From assembly GCA_018825305.1 (NCBI GenBank), contig JAHJEO010000018.1, forward strand, positions 62,001 through 126,000: a DNA stretch of 64,000 nt, given 5' to 3'. The notes under the pieces were generated by a model that was not told the DNA's origin, made no database searches, and saw nothing but the letters and a program-made list of their open reading frames with translations. Below are positions 37,816-45,352 of the stretch, piece by piece (the first letter of the stretch is position 1; every line of letters begins with the position of its first letter). This DNA comes from Gammaproteobacteria bacterium (lineage in GTDB: Bacteria > Pseudomonadota > Gammaproteobacteria > Burkholderiales > Rhodocyclaceae). The translations under genes were made by a program, and so were the position numbers.

Positions 37816-38562
37816 ATGGACCGCGAAGAACTGCGCGGCCACCTCGATGTGCTGCTGGAAGCCGCGCGCTTCCGCGATTATTGCCCAAACGGCCTGCAAG
37901 TGGAAGGGCGCGGACAGGTGCGCAGCGTGCTCTGCGGCGTCACCGCCAGCCAGGCGCTGATCGACGAGGCGGTACGCCGCGACGTCGATGCCATCCTGGT
38001 CCATCACGGCTGGTTCTGGCGAGGCGAGGACGGCCGCGTCACCGGTTTCCGCAAGCGGCGCATGGCGACGCTGCTGGCGCACGACATCAACCTCTTCGCC
38101 TATCACCTGCCGCTCGATGCCCATGCCGAACTCGGCAACAACGCCCAACTCGCCAAACTGCTCGGCTGGCAGCCCAACGGGCGCTTCGCCGAGCAGGACA
38201 TCGGTTTCATCGGCGTGGCGCCAGCGCCGACTTTTTCCGGCGAACTGGCAGCCCGGATCGGCAGCGTGCTCGGCCGCGAGACCCTGCTGGTCGGCGATGC
38301 GATGCGCCCGGTGACGCGCGTCGCCTGGTGCAGCGGCGGTGCCCAGGGTTATTTCGAGCAGGCCATTCTTGCTGGCGCCGACGTCTATGTCAGCGGCGAG
38401 ATTTCCGAGCAGACAGTGCATCTGGCGCGGGAGTCCGGCGTGCCCTACATCGCCGCCGGCCACCATGCCACCGAGCGCTACGGCGTGCAGGCGCTGGGGC
38501 GCCATCTGGCCGAAAACTGCGGGCTGGTCTGCGACTACGCCGAACTCGACAACCCCGTTTAG
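37816..38562 (+). CDS. Nif3/YbgI-family dinuclear metal-binding protein
   Basis: 248 aa from ATG 37816 (ribosome site GGGAGG seven bases before); ATG 37810 is also possible. Family motifs: [10 protein letters not shown] near the N-terminus, [11 protein letters not shown] (metal His pair) and [10 protein letters not shown] at the C-terminus. The family is often annotated GTP cyclohydrolase I type 2, but its role is unsettled. [12 protein letters not shown] (about 133-144) is encoded by a family A repeat. Confidence 0.88.
   Translation: MDREELRGHLDVLLEAARFRDYCPNGLQVEGRGQVRSVLCGVTASQALIDEAVRRDVDAILVHHGWFWRGEDGRVTGFRKRRMATLLAHDINLFAYHLPLDAHAELGNNAQLAKLLGWQPNGRFAEQDIGFIGVAPAPTFSGELAARIGSVLGRETLLVGDAMRPVTRVAWCSGGAQGYFEQAILAGADVYVSGEISEQTVHLARESGVPYIAAGHHATERYGVQALGRHLAENCGLVCDYAELDNPV
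38214..38237 (-). repeat. family A dispersed repeat inside the nif3-like gene
   Basis: Plus strand GTGGCGCCAGCGCCGACTTT TTCC. In frame as VAPAPTF. Confidence 0.85.
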
Positions 38563-38576
38563 AGAAAGATCGCCAA

Positions 38577-38996
38577 GTGGACTATGTGTTTTTCAACGAA
38601 CGCCTGCGCGATGACTTCATCGCCCGTGCCGCCGAGTTGGGCGTCGCCTGCGAACTATCCAGCGACGCGACCGCTGACGAAGATGTGGAGGCGCTGCTGG
38701 TCGCGGTGGCCGACGACATCCCCGATGCGACGCTCGATGCCCTGGAGGATTGCTACGACGCATTGATGGACGAGCAGTCGGATATCGTGGCGCAGGAAGA
38801 TGGCTGGCTCGAAAGCCGCGTTGCCGGTGTCTCGGTGACGTTGGCCGACGGCACGGTGCGCACCATCCGCCTCGATCCTGATCTTGCCAACCGGCTGCTG
38901 CAGACCTTCTCTGCCGAGGAAATCCACGATCTGGTGTCGGCCGTGGCCAAGAGCCTCGCCGCTCCGGAGGAGCCGCGACTGTGCCAGAAGGTCTGA
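38577..38996 (+). CDS. conserved hypothetical protein
   Basis: 139 aa from GTG 38577, preceded by AGAGAAAG 14 bases after the nif3-like stop. It is acidic and soluble, starting MDYVFFNERLRDDFIARAAELGV, with no membrane segment or recognisable catalytic motif. The same frame is open far upstream, antisense to the protease and out of frame with nif3, which is a GC-content artefact. Likely co-transcribed with nif3. Function unknown. Confidence 0.7.
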   Translation: MDYVFFNERLRDDFIARAAELGVACELSSDATADEDVEALLVAVADDIPDATLDALEDCYDALMDEQSDIVAQEDGWLESRVAGVSVTLADGTVRTIRLDPDLANRLLQTFSAEEIHDLVSAVAKSLAAPEEPRLCQKV

Positions 38997-39017
38997 AACC
39001 GCCGAAAACCGCCGCCG

Positions 39018-39036
39018 GAGCCTGATCGCCAGGCTC
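39018..39036. terminator. hairpin between convergent hypothetical and FimV-like genes
   Basis: GAGCCTG, 5-base loop, CAGGCTC. It overlaps the FimV-like stop codon and has no T-tract. Weak candidate. Confidence 0.35.
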
Positions 39037-40360
39037 AGTCCGCAACTGGTTCGACTTGGGCCTCCCGGTCGAGCACCTTTAGTAGCAGCAGGATTTCCTC
39101 CGCAACGCTCTGAGGGAAGCCGTGGCGGGTGCCGCTGCGGTTGTCTTCGAGCAGCCCGCCGAGGAATGCAACACACTCGGGCGCCGTGACGGCGGACTCA
39201 TGCCGGGACGATGGCCAGAGCTGCTGCAGCCGGGCGATGATGTGCGGGTAATGTTCGAGTGACCGGCTGTCCGGCTGAGTGGTGAGCCAGCCTTCCGGCT
39301 GGACGTTGAAGGACTGGTGGAGTTCGTGCGAGGCGCGCTCGAAATCCTCCTGCATGTCCGACCGGCGGTAGACATCGAGCAGCTTGAGCCAGTGGTAGAG
39401 CGCCCGCCGCGGATCGCTGTGGATGCGCTCGATCAGCGCCTCGGCGGCGCCGTGGGCGAGCCCCATCGAAACCATGATCTCGGCCAGTTCCAGCGACTGG
39501 TCGGCGGCGGGCGAGTGGGGCGGCGCCTTCACCGCCGCTGTGCCGCCCGGTGCAGCGAGACTAGTGTCGGCGTCGATTTCGAAATCCAGCGGTTCCAGGG
39601 GCTGCGGTGCCGGGGTCGCGGTGGGGATCGCCCCTGCTGTTTCTGGAGCCACCGCTGACGCTGCGCGGCTTGCGGCGGAGGCAATGCCGGCGGATCTGCG
39701 CCGCCTTGGCGGCGCCTGTGGTGGCAGGGCAATGGCTTCGACGTCAGCCGCCATCGCCGGCGCCGCGGCTGCCGATTCGGGCGCGGCCGGTTCAGCCTTG
39801 CGGCGTTGTGCCCGCAGGTAGCGGTGTCGCTGGCCCAGCAGCCAGAACAGGAAGATGATGACCGAAGCCATCAGTGCCCGCAGGATCAGCGATCCGCTCG
39901 GGGAGGATGGCTTTTCCTCAGCCGGAGGCGCTGCGACCGCTTGCAGGTGAGTTTCCTGAGGCTTGACGAAAGAGAGGTCCGGCATGGCCGCGCTGGCGGG
40001 AGTAACCGGGGTGGGGACCACGGCAACCGCTACCGCGCCCGTACCGGGCCAGGCGTCCACCAACAGGCGCACCTCGCGGATCATGTCGTCCATGTGGCGC
40101 ACCCGGGCGAGGATATCGCCGACGATATCGGCCTCGCTTGCCTGTGTCTGTGCTGCCCGGAACTCGACCCGCAGCAATGCGCGCTCGTCGGGCGAAGGTT
40201 CTGCCGCGGGGGGCGCCAGCGTGGTTGACAGCTTCAGCGCCGGCTGCGGCGGAGCGGCGGCGGCAAGTGCGGGCAGGCTTGCGGCCAAGGCGAGCAGCCA
40301 GACCCGTACGCGGCTGCCAAATCGGCCGAGGCGTGGGCAGATCGATGCGTTGGGCTTCAA
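39035..40360 (-). CDS. FimV-like membrane protein
   Basis: 441 aa. Signal peptide (LLALAASLPALAAAA), a periplasmic part, one transmembrane helix near 159-178 (ALMASVIIFLFWLLGQ), an Ala/Pro-rich cytoplasmic linker, and a C-terminal helical module (LELAEIMVSMGLAHGAAEALIERIHSD...). The module matches the FimV C-terminal/TPR region. FimV proteins organise polar type IV pili and signalling. The LysM domain of full FimV is not apparent and the protein is shorter. Confidence 0.7.
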   Translation of the reverse strand: MKPNASICPRLGRFGSRVRVWLLALAASLPALAAAAPPQPALKLSTTLAPPAAEPSPDERALLRVEFRAAQTQASEADIVGDILARVRHMDDMIREVRLLVDAWPGTGAVAVAVVPTPVTPASAAMPDLSFVKPQETHLQAVAAPPAEEKPSSPSGSLILRALMASVIIFLFWLLGQRHRYLRAQRRKAEPAAPESAAAAPAMAADVEAIALPPQAPPRRRRSAGIASAASRAASAVAPETAGAIPTATPAPQPLEPLDFEIDADTSLAAPGGTAAVKAPPHSPAADQSLELAEIMVSMGLAHGAAEALIERIHSDPRRALYHWLKLLDVYRRSDMQEDFERASHELHQSFNVQPEGWLTTQPDSRSLEHYPHIIARLQQLWPSSRHESAVTAPECVAFLGGLLEDNRSGTRHGFPQSVAEEILLLLKVLDREAQVEPVAD

Positions 40361-40472
40361 TTGGGTTCCCGGTACACTGGATCGAAGGCTGGTCTCGACT
40401 GCACTGGATGGAGTTGCCGCAGGTTAGCCGAGTCTAGCCGCCGCGCCTACCCTTGAAAGGTCGAAGAACGCA

Positions 40473-41165
40473 ATGCTCCCAGCCTTTTCCTTCGCCAGAC
40501 CGTTGCTGCCTATCGCCGGCAGCAACGACGGTTTTCCCGTCCGCCGCATCTTTTGCGTCGGCCGCAACTATGCCGAGCATGCCCGCGAAATGGGCGCCAG
40601 CGGCCGCGAGCCCCCCTTCTTTTTCTGCAAGCCGGCGGATGCCGTGGTGCCCGTGCCGGCGGGTACGGTCGGGCAGATGGACTATCCGCCGCGCACTGCC
40701 GACCTGCAGCATGAGGTCGAGCTGGTGATCGCGCTGGGCCGTGGCGGCCGCGACATTGCGGTGGCCGCAGCGGCGAGCCATGTATTCGGCCAGGCCATCG
40801 GTTTCGACATGACGCGCCGCGACCTGCAGAAGGCGGCCAAGGAGAAGGGGCAACCATGGGAGATCGGCAAGGCCTTCGACCAATCCGCACCCGTCGGCCC
40901 CATCCATCGGATCGAGCAGATACCGCTTCTGACGCGGGGTGAAATCGGCCTCGACGTCAATGGCGAGGCCCGCCAGCGCGGCGACGTCGCCGACATGATC
41001 TGGCCAGTGGCCGAGATCATCGCCGAACTGTCCGGGCTGTTCGAGTTGGCGGCCGGCGACCTGATATTCACGGGCACGCCGGCCGGTGTCGGGCCGGTGC
41101 GGCGGGGTGACCACATGAGCGGTCGCGTGGCCGGCCTCGGCGAGCTCGATGTGGTGATCGTCTAG
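40473..41165 (+). CDS. fumarylacetoacetate hydrolase-family enzyme (fumarylpyruvate hydrolase-like)
   Basis: 230 aa. FAH fold with FCVGRNYAEHAREMG at the N-terminus, metal ligands in LQHEVELVIALG and FDMTRRDLQ, and C-terminal LIFTGTPAGVGPVRRGD. The short, single-domain form is typical of fumarylpyruvate or acylpyruvate hydrolases. No aromatic ring-cleavage genes are adjacent, so the substrate is unproven. Confidence 0.85.
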   Translation: MLPAFSFARPLLPIAGSNDGFPVRRIFCVGRNYAEHAREMGASGREPPFFFCKPADAVVPVPAGTVGQMDYPPRTADLQHEVELVIALGRGGRDIAVAAAASHVFGQAIGFDMTRRDLQKAAKEKGQPWEIGKAFDQSAPVGPIHRIEQIPLLTRGEIGLDVNGEARQRGDVADMIWPVAEIIAELSGLFELAAGDLIFTGTPAGVGPVRRGDHMSGRVAGLGELDVVIV

Positions 41166-41201
41166 AATCACCCCCTCTTTTCCAGCTACCGTTCGCCACC
41201 G

Positions 41202-42230
41202 ATGAAACGATTTTTCGCCCCGCTGCTCGTCGCCCTCGCCGTGCTGCCGGCGCCGACTTTTGCTCAGGAGGTCACGCTCCGCGTCCATCACTTCCTGCCG
41301 ACCAGCTCGACGGCCCACGCCAAGATCCTCGGCCCGTGGTGCGAGCGGCTGGCAAAGGATTCGGCCGGCCGCATCAAGTGCCAGATCTATCCCTCGATGC
41401 AGCTTGGCGGCACGCCGGCACAGCTCTACGACCAGGCACGGGATGGCGTCGCCGACGTGGTGTGGACCCTGCTCGGCTACACGGCCGGCCGCTTCCCGCT
41501 GATCGAGGTGTTCGAACTGCCCTTCATGATGACCACCGCCGAGGCGACCAGCCGCGCCGTCTGGGACTATGCGCAGACCCATGCCGCCAGCGAGTTCAAG
41601 GACGTCAAGCCGCTCGCCTTCCACGTGCATGAGCCAGGCCATTTCTTCCTCGCCAAACAGCCGGTGGCACAGCTGGCCGACCTCAAGGGACTCAAGCTGC
41701 GCGCGCCAACGCGCGTCACCAACAAGATGCTGGCCGCGCTCGGCGCCACCCCGGTCGGCATGCCGGTGCCGCAGGTGACCGAGGCGCTGTCCAAGGGCGT
41801 GATCGACGGTGCGCTGCTGCCCTACGAGGTGGTGCCCTCGATCAAGGTGCATGAGGTGACGCGCTACGCCTCGGAAACCGACGCCAGGCTACCGGGCCTC
41901 TATACCTCGGTGTTCATGGTGGCGATGAACAAGGCGAAGTACGACTCCCTGCCGCCCGACCTGAAAAAGGTGGTCGACGCCAACAGCGGCATTGCCCTGT
42001 CGGCCCTGGCCGGCCGGCTCTACGACGAGGCGGCGCCGGTTTCGAAGAAAGTTGTGCTCGAGCGCGGCAATGTCGTCAATGTGATTCCCGCCGCTGAACT
42101 GGAAAAGTGGAAACAGGCCACCGACCGCCTCGACGACGAATGGATGGCCGACGTCGGCAAGCGCGGCCACGACGGCCGCGCACTGCTGCAGGCGGCCAAG
42201 GACCTGATCGCCAAGCAGAGCCGCAAGTAG
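41202..42230 (+). CDS. TRAP transporter solute-binding protein (DctP family)
   Basis: 342 aa. Signal peptide ends PAPTFAQ. DctP motifs are present: LRVHHFLPTSSTAHAKIL, DLKGLKLRAPTRVTNKML and a C-terminal helix with WMADVGKRG. It should bind an organic acid in the periplasm through the Arg of LRAPTR. No DctQ/DctM membrane genes lie nearby, so it is an orphan receptor in this window. The signal-peptide PAPTF resembles family A translations, but the DNA match is short. Confidence 0.88.
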   Translation: MKRFFAPLLVALAVLPAPTFAQEVTLRVHHFLPTSSTAHAKILGPWCERLAKDSAGRIKCQIYPSMQLGGTPAQLYDQARDGVADVVWTLLGYTAGRFPLIEVFELPFMMTTAEATSRAVWDYAQTHAASEFKDVKPLAFHVHEPGHFFLAKQPVAQLADLKGLKLRAPTRVTNKMLAALGATPVGMPVPQVTEALSKGVIDGALLPYEVVPSIKVHEVTRYASETDARLPGLYTSVFMVAMNKAKYDSLPPDLKKVVDANSGIALSALAGRLYDEAAPVSKKVVLERGNVVNVIPAAELEKWKQATDRLDDEWMADVGKRGHDGRALLQAAKDLIAKQSRK

Positions 42231-42234
42231 CGCC

Positions 42235-42780
42235 TCAGGCCGGCTTCAGCCGCGCCCGGAATTCTTCGCGCAGCTTCGCGGCCTTGGGGGCGACCACGGC
42301 AACGCAGTAGGGCTGGCGCGGGTTGTTGGCGAGGTAGTCCTGGTGGTAATCCTCTGCCGGCCAGAAAGTCGGCGCTGGCGCCACGGCGGTGACGACGGGG
42401 TCGGGCCATATCGCCGCCGCGTCCAGTTCCGCGATCAGCGCGCGGGCCACGTGCTCCTGCGCGTCCGAGTGGGTGAAAATCGTCGAGCGGTATTGGGTGC
42501 CGACATCGTTGCCCTGGCGATCCGGCGTGGTCGGGTCGTGGATGGCGAAAAAGGCTTCGAGCAGCGTGCGGTAGTCGATGACGGCCGGGTCGAAGGCAAT
42601 GCACACGACCTCGACATGGCCCGTCGCACCGGCGCAGACCGAGTGGTAGTCGGGATTCACCGTGTGGCCACCACAGTAGCCAGAGACGACAGACTCGACG
42701 CCGGCGAGCTGTCGCAGTGCCGCCTCCAGGCACCAGAAGCAGCCGCCGCCCAGGGTGGCGGTCGAAAGTTCATTTTCCAT
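42235..42780 (-). CDS. msrA: peptide methionine sulfoxide reductase MsrA
   Basis: 181 aa. Nucleophile Cys14 in GGGCFWC, then GYCGGHTVNPDYHSVCAGATGHVEVV and TQYRSTIF. The conserved WPAEDYHQDYL is near 142. The seven residues just before it (VAPAPTF) are a family A translation, and by my recollection of other MsrA proteins this replaces rather than adds residues. Confidence 0.95.
   Translation of the reverse strand: MENELSTATLGGGCFWCLEAALRQLAGVESVVSGYCGGHTVNPDYHSVCAGATGHVEVVCIAFDPAVIDYRTLLEAFFAIHDPTTPDRQGNDVGTQYRSTIFTHSDAQEHVARALIAELDAAAIWPDPVVTAVAPAPTFWPAEDYHQDYLANNPRQPYCVAVVAPKAAKLREEFRARLKPA
42363..42388 (+). repeat. family A dispersed repeat inside msrA
   Basis: AGAAAGTCGGCGCTGGCG then CCACGGCG, almost identical to the copy in murA across the core. 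Antisense to the gene and in frame as AVAPAPTF. Confidence 0.88.
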
Positions 42781-42863
42781 CTTTGCGCTCCTGTGTTACC
42801 GAGGGAGCGCCAATGATAGGCGGCATCTCCAACCACCGTTGCCTCTCTCGGCTCCCGGGCCGC

Positions 42864-43010
42864 GCATACACCTGAGGCGCCAGTGCCCGCGTAGTGGAGC
42901 CGTCGGGCAGAGTGTCATTGAGGAGGGTGACGGCGGTGAGCGTCATGGCACCGCCGGAGGGGCTCCGGGTGGGGGCGCTCTGGCTAACCTGGGTTTCGGT
43001 GACGGGGCTG
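42864..43010 (-). pseudogene. degraded chimeric fhaB fragments
   Basis: Bases 42864-42915 match the fhaB region encoding PQVYVR..GDLAP (compare 44785-44835). Bases 42913-43010 match the region around 51081-51180 (TETQVSQS...MSLTAATLLND on the minus strand). Two non-adjacent parts of fhaB are thus fused, with frame damage. It is the most distal remnant of the orphan-module array. The rest of 42781-43247 has no gene I can support. Confidence 0.6.
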
Positions 43011-43100
43011 TTCGTCGCTGTATCTGCCCTTCTTCATGTCCGTAATTCTCCATGGTTTGACGGACTTCACTAACTATCAGGTGGTACGGGCTACGGGGGG

Positions 43101-43192
43101 CAGGTCACTGGCCGGGAGGGCGAACGCGAGGGCCAGGGTAAGAGCGATCAGCCTCGCTCGGGGCGGGGCTGAGATTGGGTCATCGATACTTG
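43101..43192 (-). repeat. intermodule linker repeat, distal copy
   Basis: Contains GAGGGCGAACGCGAGG and the hairpin TCAGCCTCGCTCGGGGCGGGGCTGA followed by CATCGATA. It is similar to 45231-45320, which links the first two fhaB modules. On the minus strand it encodes part of a signal-peptide-like stretch (LALAFALPA). Confidence 0.55.
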
Positions 43193-43247
43193 ATAAGCAT
43201 TGGCACAATGGAAACTTCGTCCGCAGCATGGAATTAGCTCTATTTAC

Positions 43248-43337
43248 TTACCAATTTTTTCCGCTCACCAAACCCGCGCACGCACTTACTACGATATTTA
43301 GCAGGATCAATAATGCAACTCGAATAGCTTTTTTCAC
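43248..43337 (-). CDS. 29-residue mini-lipoprotein
   Basis: From GTG 43337 with a strong ribosome site (AAGGAG, six bases spacing), just 10 bases after the fhaB fragment stop. It reads MKKAIRVALLILLNIVVSAC then AGLVSGKNW: a basic N-terminus, hydrophobic core and lipobox VVSAC. The DNA is AT-rich compared with the window. It may be the truncated start of an immunity lipoprotein like the one at 43699, or a genuine small lipoprotein. Expression is unproven. Confidence 0.5.
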   Translation of the reverse strand: MKKAIRVALLILLNIVVSACAGLVSGKNW

Positions 43338-43347
43338 GCGTACTCCT

Positions 43348-43697
43348 TTATTTACTTTCGATATTCAGGTCGCCGCCCACGTTCGCCACGACCTGCCGGC
43401 CTTCGACCACGGCCCCCTTGAGCAGCGTGTCATTGCCCGACACCAGATTCGCCGTACCGCCAGCGCCAGCGCTCTGCGTTCCTGCGGAAACTTTTGCGTT
43501 GGTCCAGGTCGTGTCTTGTCCGCTGCTGGATCCGCGGCTCTGGCTCGCGCTCGCGGTAGCCGACACGCCCACGCCCTGACCCGGCCCGACACCGACCCCC
43601 ACCCCGATGCTCGCGCTGCTCGAACTGCTCTTCGTCTGGATGGTGCTGGTGTTCTGGGCCGCCAGCAGAACGATGTCGCCCGTGGCGCCAAGGCTAT
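43348..43697 (-). pseudogene. orphan fhaB fragment (third module)
   Basis: Matches the fhaB segment around 48455-48790 (GDIVLLAAQN...SASIGVGVGVGPGQGVGVSATASAS...KVSAGTQS...GDLNIES) and then ends IESK-stop. It has no start codon or ribosome site and begins two bases after the lipoprotein gene. Bases 43449-43475 resemble a partial family A repeat (GAGGTA). Probably a recombination remnant rather than a translated gene. Confidence 0.65.
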
Positions 43698-43698
43698 T

Positions 43699-44058
43699 TC
43701 AAGGACTGGTGCGTCGGTATTCATAGCCTTTGGATTTCATGCATTCGATCCAAACCTTTCTCAGTCTGGAACGTGCGATGTCCATGTCCGTTTCTCCTGA
43801 GTGCCATTCTGCGTTCAGCTGTGCATGGGTAAAAGTTACATGGTCGGCTCCAGTGTTATGCGGGGCAGAACCGCAGGCCCAAGCGTCCTGTCGGCGCAGC
43901 TCCACCGTCCCGCCTTCCTTGACCCAGTATTCGCCGTAGGGTTTGATGGATTTCAGGTAGTCCTCGCGGGCTTGACCGCTAATGCCAATCTGTGTCCCGC
44001 AGCCTGATTGCATAGAAACCAGAAACAGCGCCATCGAGATGACAGCAATTAGCTTCAT
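43699..44058 (-). CDS. small lipoprotein, candidate immunity protein of orphan module
   Basis: 119 aa from ATG 44058, overlapping the stop of the orphan fhaB fragment (ATGA). The signal ends in lipobox MQSGC. The mature part is acidic with conserved-looking RRQDAWACG and IECMKSKGYEYRR (three Cys). Small lipoproteins with this ending often follow haemagglutinin/CDI modules. A role as immunity to the preceding C-terminal tail is inference. Confidence 0.6.
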   Translation of the reverse strand: MKLIAVISMALFLVSMQSGCGTQIGISGQAREDYLKSIKPYGEYWVKEGGTVELRRQDAWACGSAPHNTGADHVTFTHAQLNAEWHSGETDMDIARSRLRKVWIECMKSKGYEYRRTSP

Positions 44059-45350
44059 TTCGCCGCTCCCAACAGTATCGAGATAGCCTTCCACACTTCA
44101 GGCGGAATGAGGGTTGCTGCCGCAAAAGGTACCGACGGTGCAATGGCGAGGCCGCTCCAGATGTCATACCCCGTGCTTTCTGTTTTTGTCATCCCCTCCT
44201 TGATATTCCCCTGCCCGTCATACAAACCCGGCAGTTGCCCGCCGATAAGGTCATGCGGTCCGCCAAAGGCTTTGAACACCCGATCCACCACCCCGCCCGC
44301 CGGGTAGGTGTATCCCGCAAACGTGGCCGTGCCGAGCTTGAGGTCGTTGCCCGCCACCAACGTGGCGCTGCCGGCTGCGGCGACCTGCGCCGCCACCAGA
44401 CTCATATCCCGCCCGGCGCTGGCCAGCAGGGTGCCGCCGGGATTCGTCACGTAGAGCCCGGCGATGCGATCCAGCGTCGTGTTGCCGCCCTGGGCGTTGC
44501 TTTGGCCCAGGGTGGTGGATTGGACGGTAAGGTCGCGCCCGGCCGAAACCGTCAGGCTGTCGCCTGCCTGGATCGTTCCGCCGAGGTTGGCGAAGTCCTG
44601 CCGGGCCGCAAGGCTCACGCTGCCGCCCTGGATCCGCCCCAGGTTCGCGACGTTGTCTGCGGCGAGGGAGAGCACGTTGCGCCCCAGCAGGGTGCCGCCG
44701 TTGGCCAGATCGCCCGTCAGGTTCAGATCGAGGCTGTCGCCGGCGAGCAGGGCGCCGGTGGGGGCCAGGTCGCCGTCCTGGAGCCGGACATAGACTTGCG
44801 GCACCAGCGCCCGGGTGGTGGTGCCGTCGGGCAGGGTGACCATCCGCTCCACCAGCCAGACGATGTCGCTGGTCAGCTGGGCCATCTGTTCGGCCGTGAG
44901 CGCCACACCGGGGACGAGTTGGTGGGCCCGGGCAAAGAGAACGCCTTGCTCCATCAGCGCCCGATACTGGGCCTCGTCGCTGGCGTAACCGTCGAGGAAG
45001 CGCCAGCCGGTGAGGCTTGCCACCTGCTCGCGAATCAGCTTCTGCTCGTAGAAGCCATCGCCCAGGCGCTTCTGAGTCAGGGCCGGGTCCAGCGCCAGCG
45101 CCTGGAGCATGAAGTCCGAGCCGAGCCAGCTGCGGTAGCTGGCGAAGCGGGGGTCGGTTTCGATGAGGTAGCGCGTGCGAACGCGGGAATCGCCGTATCG
45201 CCACCGCCGACTTTTTGCGATGGGGTGGCGAGGGCGAAGGCTGGTAGGGCGAACGCGACGAGTAGGACGAGGATGCAAACTCTCAGCCCCGCTCGGGGCG
45301 GGGCTGAGGGGTGCATCGATATTGGTGCAGTCTTCACTGCAGGCTGACAC
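44055..45350 (-). CDS. orphan CdiA/FhaB C-terminal module
   Basis: Open frame of 431 aa. Only from 45176 downward does it match fhaB (852 bases, 44325-45176 against 49912-50763, no net indels). The first 58 residues, including KSRRWRYGD from a family A repeat, are linker DNA read by chance. After the shared filamentous part it switches to a different 85-residue tail (AFGGPHDLIGGQLPGLYDGQGN...IPPEVWKAISILLG) of a type seen at the ends of other haemagglutinins. No TPS secretion domain is present, so it cannot be exported by itself; it is a reservoir for tail switching. Confidence 0.6.
   Translation of the reverse strand: MSACSEDCTNIDAPLSPAPSGAESLHPRPTRRVRPTSLRPRHPIAKSRRWRYGDSRVRTRYLIETDPRFASYRSWLGSDFMLQALALDPALTQKRLGDGFYEQKLIREQVASLTGWRFLDGYASDEAQYRALMEQGVLFARAHQLVPGVALTAEQMAQLTSDIVWLVERMVTLPDGTTTRALVPQVYVRLQDGDLAPTGALLAGDSLDLNLTGDLANGGTLLGRNVLSLAADNVANLGRIQGGSVSLAARQDFANLGGTIQAGDSLTVSAGRDLTVQSTTLGQSNAQGGNTTLDRIAGLYVTNPGGTLLASAGRDMSLVAAQVAAAGSATLVAGNDLKLGTATFAGYTYPAGGVVDRVFKAFGGPHDLIGGQLPGLYDGQGNIKEGMTKTESTGYDIWSGLAIAPSVPFAAATLIPPEVWKAISILLGAAK
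44325..45176 (-). repeat. 852-base direct repeat, orphan copy
   Basis: Nearly identical to 49912-50763 of fhaB, in the same orientation about 5.6 kb apart, with equal lengths. It ends 16 bases before a family A element. Confidence 0.85.
45192..45218 (-). repeat. family A dispersed repeat at the fhaB-module breakpoint
   Basis: Minus strand GCAAAAAGTCGGCGGTGGCG then ATACGGC. It lies in linker DNA 16 bases beyond the end of the fhaB homology. One frame reads QKVGGGDTA. Confidence 0.8.
45231..45320 (-). repeat. intermodule linker repeat with perfect hairpin
   Basis: Contains a 10-base perfect stem CTCAGCCCCG/CGGGGCTGAG (45282-45308) and flanks shared with 43101-43192. On the minus strand a signal-peptide-like stretch (LLVAFALPAFALA) follows the hairpin. 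It may be the remains of a displaced gene start. Confidence 0.6.
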
Positions 45351-45352
45351 GA

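Noticed and set aside
41243-41264. PAPTF in the signal peptide of the TRAP binding protein as a family A copy
   Set aside because: Only about 13 bases match and signal peptides often end in similar Pro/Ala residues.
43036-43800. Plus-strand open frame of 254 codons across the orphan module remnants
   Set aside because: Opposes recognisable fhaB fragments and the lipoprotein genes; composition is shadow-like.
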